A DNA stretch of 6,918 nucleotides from a bacterium. GTDB lineage: Bacteria; Arandabacterota; Arandabacteria; Arandabacterales; JALGWA01. Numbering within the stretch: position 1 is the stretch's first letter; every line of letters begins with the position of its first letter. This document shows, piece by piece, positions 5,929-6,918 of the stretch. The position numbers and the translations under genes were made by a program. A model generated the notes under the pieces. It was not told where the DNA came from, did no database searches, and saw nothing but the letters and a program-made list of their open reading frames with translations. The DNA lies in NCBI GenBank assembly GCA_025774425.1, contig JALGWA010000064.1:1-6918 (forward strand). Direction: 5' to 3'.

Positions 5929-6918
5929 ATGAAGACGTGCTTCTGCGTCGCGCTCACTCTTGTGCTTGCAGCGCCGGGCATAGCCGAGGCGCGCACCTGG
6001 CTGGTCAACTGGGAAGGCACCGGTGACGCACCGACCATACAGGCGGCCATAGACTCGGCCGCCGCCGCCGACACCGTCCTCCTAGCCGACGGCACCTACA
6101 CGGGCCCGGGCAACCGCGACATCGACTTCGAGGGAAAGGCGATAACTGTGAGGTCCCAGAGCGGCCACTGCGGCACGTGCATCATCAACTGCGAGGGATC
6201 GAGCGAGGATCCGCACACGGCGTTCACATTCGACGATGACGAGGGACCGGGCTCCGTTCTGGAACACATCACCGTCACCGGCGCGTACGGGGCCAGCGGA
6301 GGGGCTGTGGGATGCTACTATGCATCCCCTACGATCAGGGGATGCTGCTTCAGCGGCAACACCGCCGGTACCGCCGGTGGAGCCATAGACATGACGAGCT
6401 CGTCCGCCGTCATCGCCGACTGCTCGTTCGCAGGCAATACAAGTCTACACTCGGGGGGCGCAGTCTACATGGAGGGCTCGTCACCGACGATTTCGTTATG
6501 CTCCTTCGACTGGAACACCGCCACCGTGTACGGAGGCGCCCTGTATTGTTACGGTGAAGCCCCGGTCATGGAGGAATGCGGCTTCACGGCCAACTCGGCG
6601 GCAGAGGGCGGAGGCTTGTGCCTGGAGGGCGGCTGCACCGCATCGATCACTTACTGCAAGTTCCACAAGAACATGGCGACGCTGCAGGGAGGCGGCATGA
6701 GGTGCAACGGCGCGTCACCGACGCTGGAAGGTTGCACCTTCGCCGCGGACTCCTCGGGCTGCGGCGGCGCCGCCGTTCACATCGGCGGCTCCGACGCGCC
6801 GGGTTTCACCAACACCTTGATCGCCTTCTCCAAGACGGGGAGCGCCATCGGCTGCGACCCTCCCGGCGGCACCCCCGGTCTCGCATGCTGCGACATATAC
6901 GGCAACGAGGGAGGCGAC
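5929..6918 (+). CDS. Secreted parallel beta-helix repeat protein, 3' truncated by the window
   Basis: ATG 5929 lies 6 nt after AAAGGAG (5916-5922), and the frame stays open to the window end (330 codons, no stop). Residues 1-21 look like a Sec signal peptide: MK, a hydrophobic core CVALTLVLAAPG, and likely cleavage after AEA. There is no lipobox at the cleavage site. The mature N-terminus carries the beta-helix entry signature APTIQAAIDSAAAADTVLL, then ADGTYTGPGNRDIDF and KAITVRS (34-76). From residue 124 onward, rungs of 26 residues repeat a GGA(I/V/L)...C.F..N pattern. This resembles right-handed beta-helix surface proteins and the GGAI/FxxN repeats of chlamydial polymorphic membrane proteins. 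It probably acts outside the cell or on its surface, as an adhesin, a structural protein or an enzyme. No catalytic site can be identified, and any C-terminal sorting domain or membrane anchor lies beyond the window. Confidence 0.87.
   Translation, partial: MKTCFCVALTLVLAAPGIAEARTWLVNWEGTGDAPTIQAAIDSAAAADTVLLADGTYTGPGNRDIDFEGKAITVRSQSGHCGTCIINCEGSSEDPHTAFTFDDDEGPGSVLEHITVTGAYGASGGAVGCYYASPTIRGCCFSGNTAGTAGGAIDMTSSSAVIADCSFAGNTSLHSGGAVYMEGSSPTISLCSFDWNTATVYGGALYCYGEAPVMEECGFTANSAAEGGGLCLEGGCTASITYCKFHKNMATLQGGGMRCNGASPTLEGCTFAADSSGCGGAAVHIGGSDAPGFTNTLIAFSKTGSAIGCDPPGGTPGLACCDIYGNEGGD
6298..6765 (+). repeat. Six 26-residue beta-helix rungs (78-nt period)
   Basis: Residues 124-279 of the beta-helix protein form six consecutive rungs. 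Cys recurs exactly every 26 residues (139, 165, 191, 217, 243, 269). A Phe sits two positions later (141, 167, 193, 219, 245, 271). An Asn recurs at 144, 170, 196, 222 and 248, replaced by Asp at 274. A Gly-Gly pair opens each rung. The repeat is clear in protein but the DNA copies have diverged, so this is old structural periodicity rather than recent tandem duplication. Confidence 0.88.

Noticed and set aside
6312..6557. Plus-strand 81-codon frame inside the beta-helix gene
   Set aside because: It is an out-of-frame, Arg/His-rich shadow of a gene whose true frame has a signal peptide, a ribosome site and regular repeats.
6298..6765. Repeated segments considered as a CRISPR-like or tandem DNA repeat
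   Set aside because: The periodicity exists only at the protein level. The nucleotide copies are diverged and there are no uniform spacers.

Overview
The window reads as chromosomal DNA from a GC-rich bacterium. Codons mostly end in G or C, although ATA (Ile) and AGG (Arg) are used more than that composition would predict. The gene order DUF512 radical-SAM protein, der, plsY, gpsA is one I recall mainly from Clostridia and other deep bacterial lineages. The last gene is a secreted parallel beta-helix protein of a style I associate with Candidatus Eisenbacteria and related FCB-group or candidate phyla. The lineage is an inference from style. No rRNA or other phylogenetic marker settles it.

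Layout: (1) 2-376 is the 3' end of a DnaE-type DNA polymerase III alpha gene, stopping directly after its OB-fold. (2) 377-465 is a short intergenic region with a good promoter. (3) 466-540 is tRNA-Gly(CCC). Only 25 nt after it comes a tightly packed same-strand run: DUF512 protein (566-1912, TTG start), der (1912-3300), plsY (3297-3950), gpsA (3947-4990) and a small MerR-like regulator (5005-5364). The junctions are one 1-nt overlap, two 4-nt ATGA overlaps and a 14-nt gap, so the run is almost certainly one operon and probably shares a transcript with tRNA-Gly. (4) 5365-5479 holds a promoter for tRNA-Pro(GGG) at 5480-5556. (5) 5557-5928 lacks a full-length gene. It contains an inverted-repeat cluster, a short reading frame that resembles the last hairpin of an outer-membrane beta-barrel, and a promoter. 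(6) From 5929 to the window end runs the start of a secreted beta-helix protein with 26-residue repeats.

The operon combines ribosome assembly (Der) with the first steps of phospholipid synthesis: GpsA makes glycerol-3-phosphate and PlsY acylates it. A radical-SAM/PDZ protein of unknown function leads it and a MerR-like DNA-binding protein closes it. Two tRNA genes bracket the block. The sequence beyond tRNA-Pro has a different character (envelope or surface protein pieces).

Most of the window is ordinary housekeeping. I do not see a convincing new multi-gene system. The items most worth a second look are the regular Cys/Asn ladder of the beta-helix protein, the competing hairpins and OMP-like fragment after tRNA-Pro, and the tRNA-mRNA linkage at the head of the operon.
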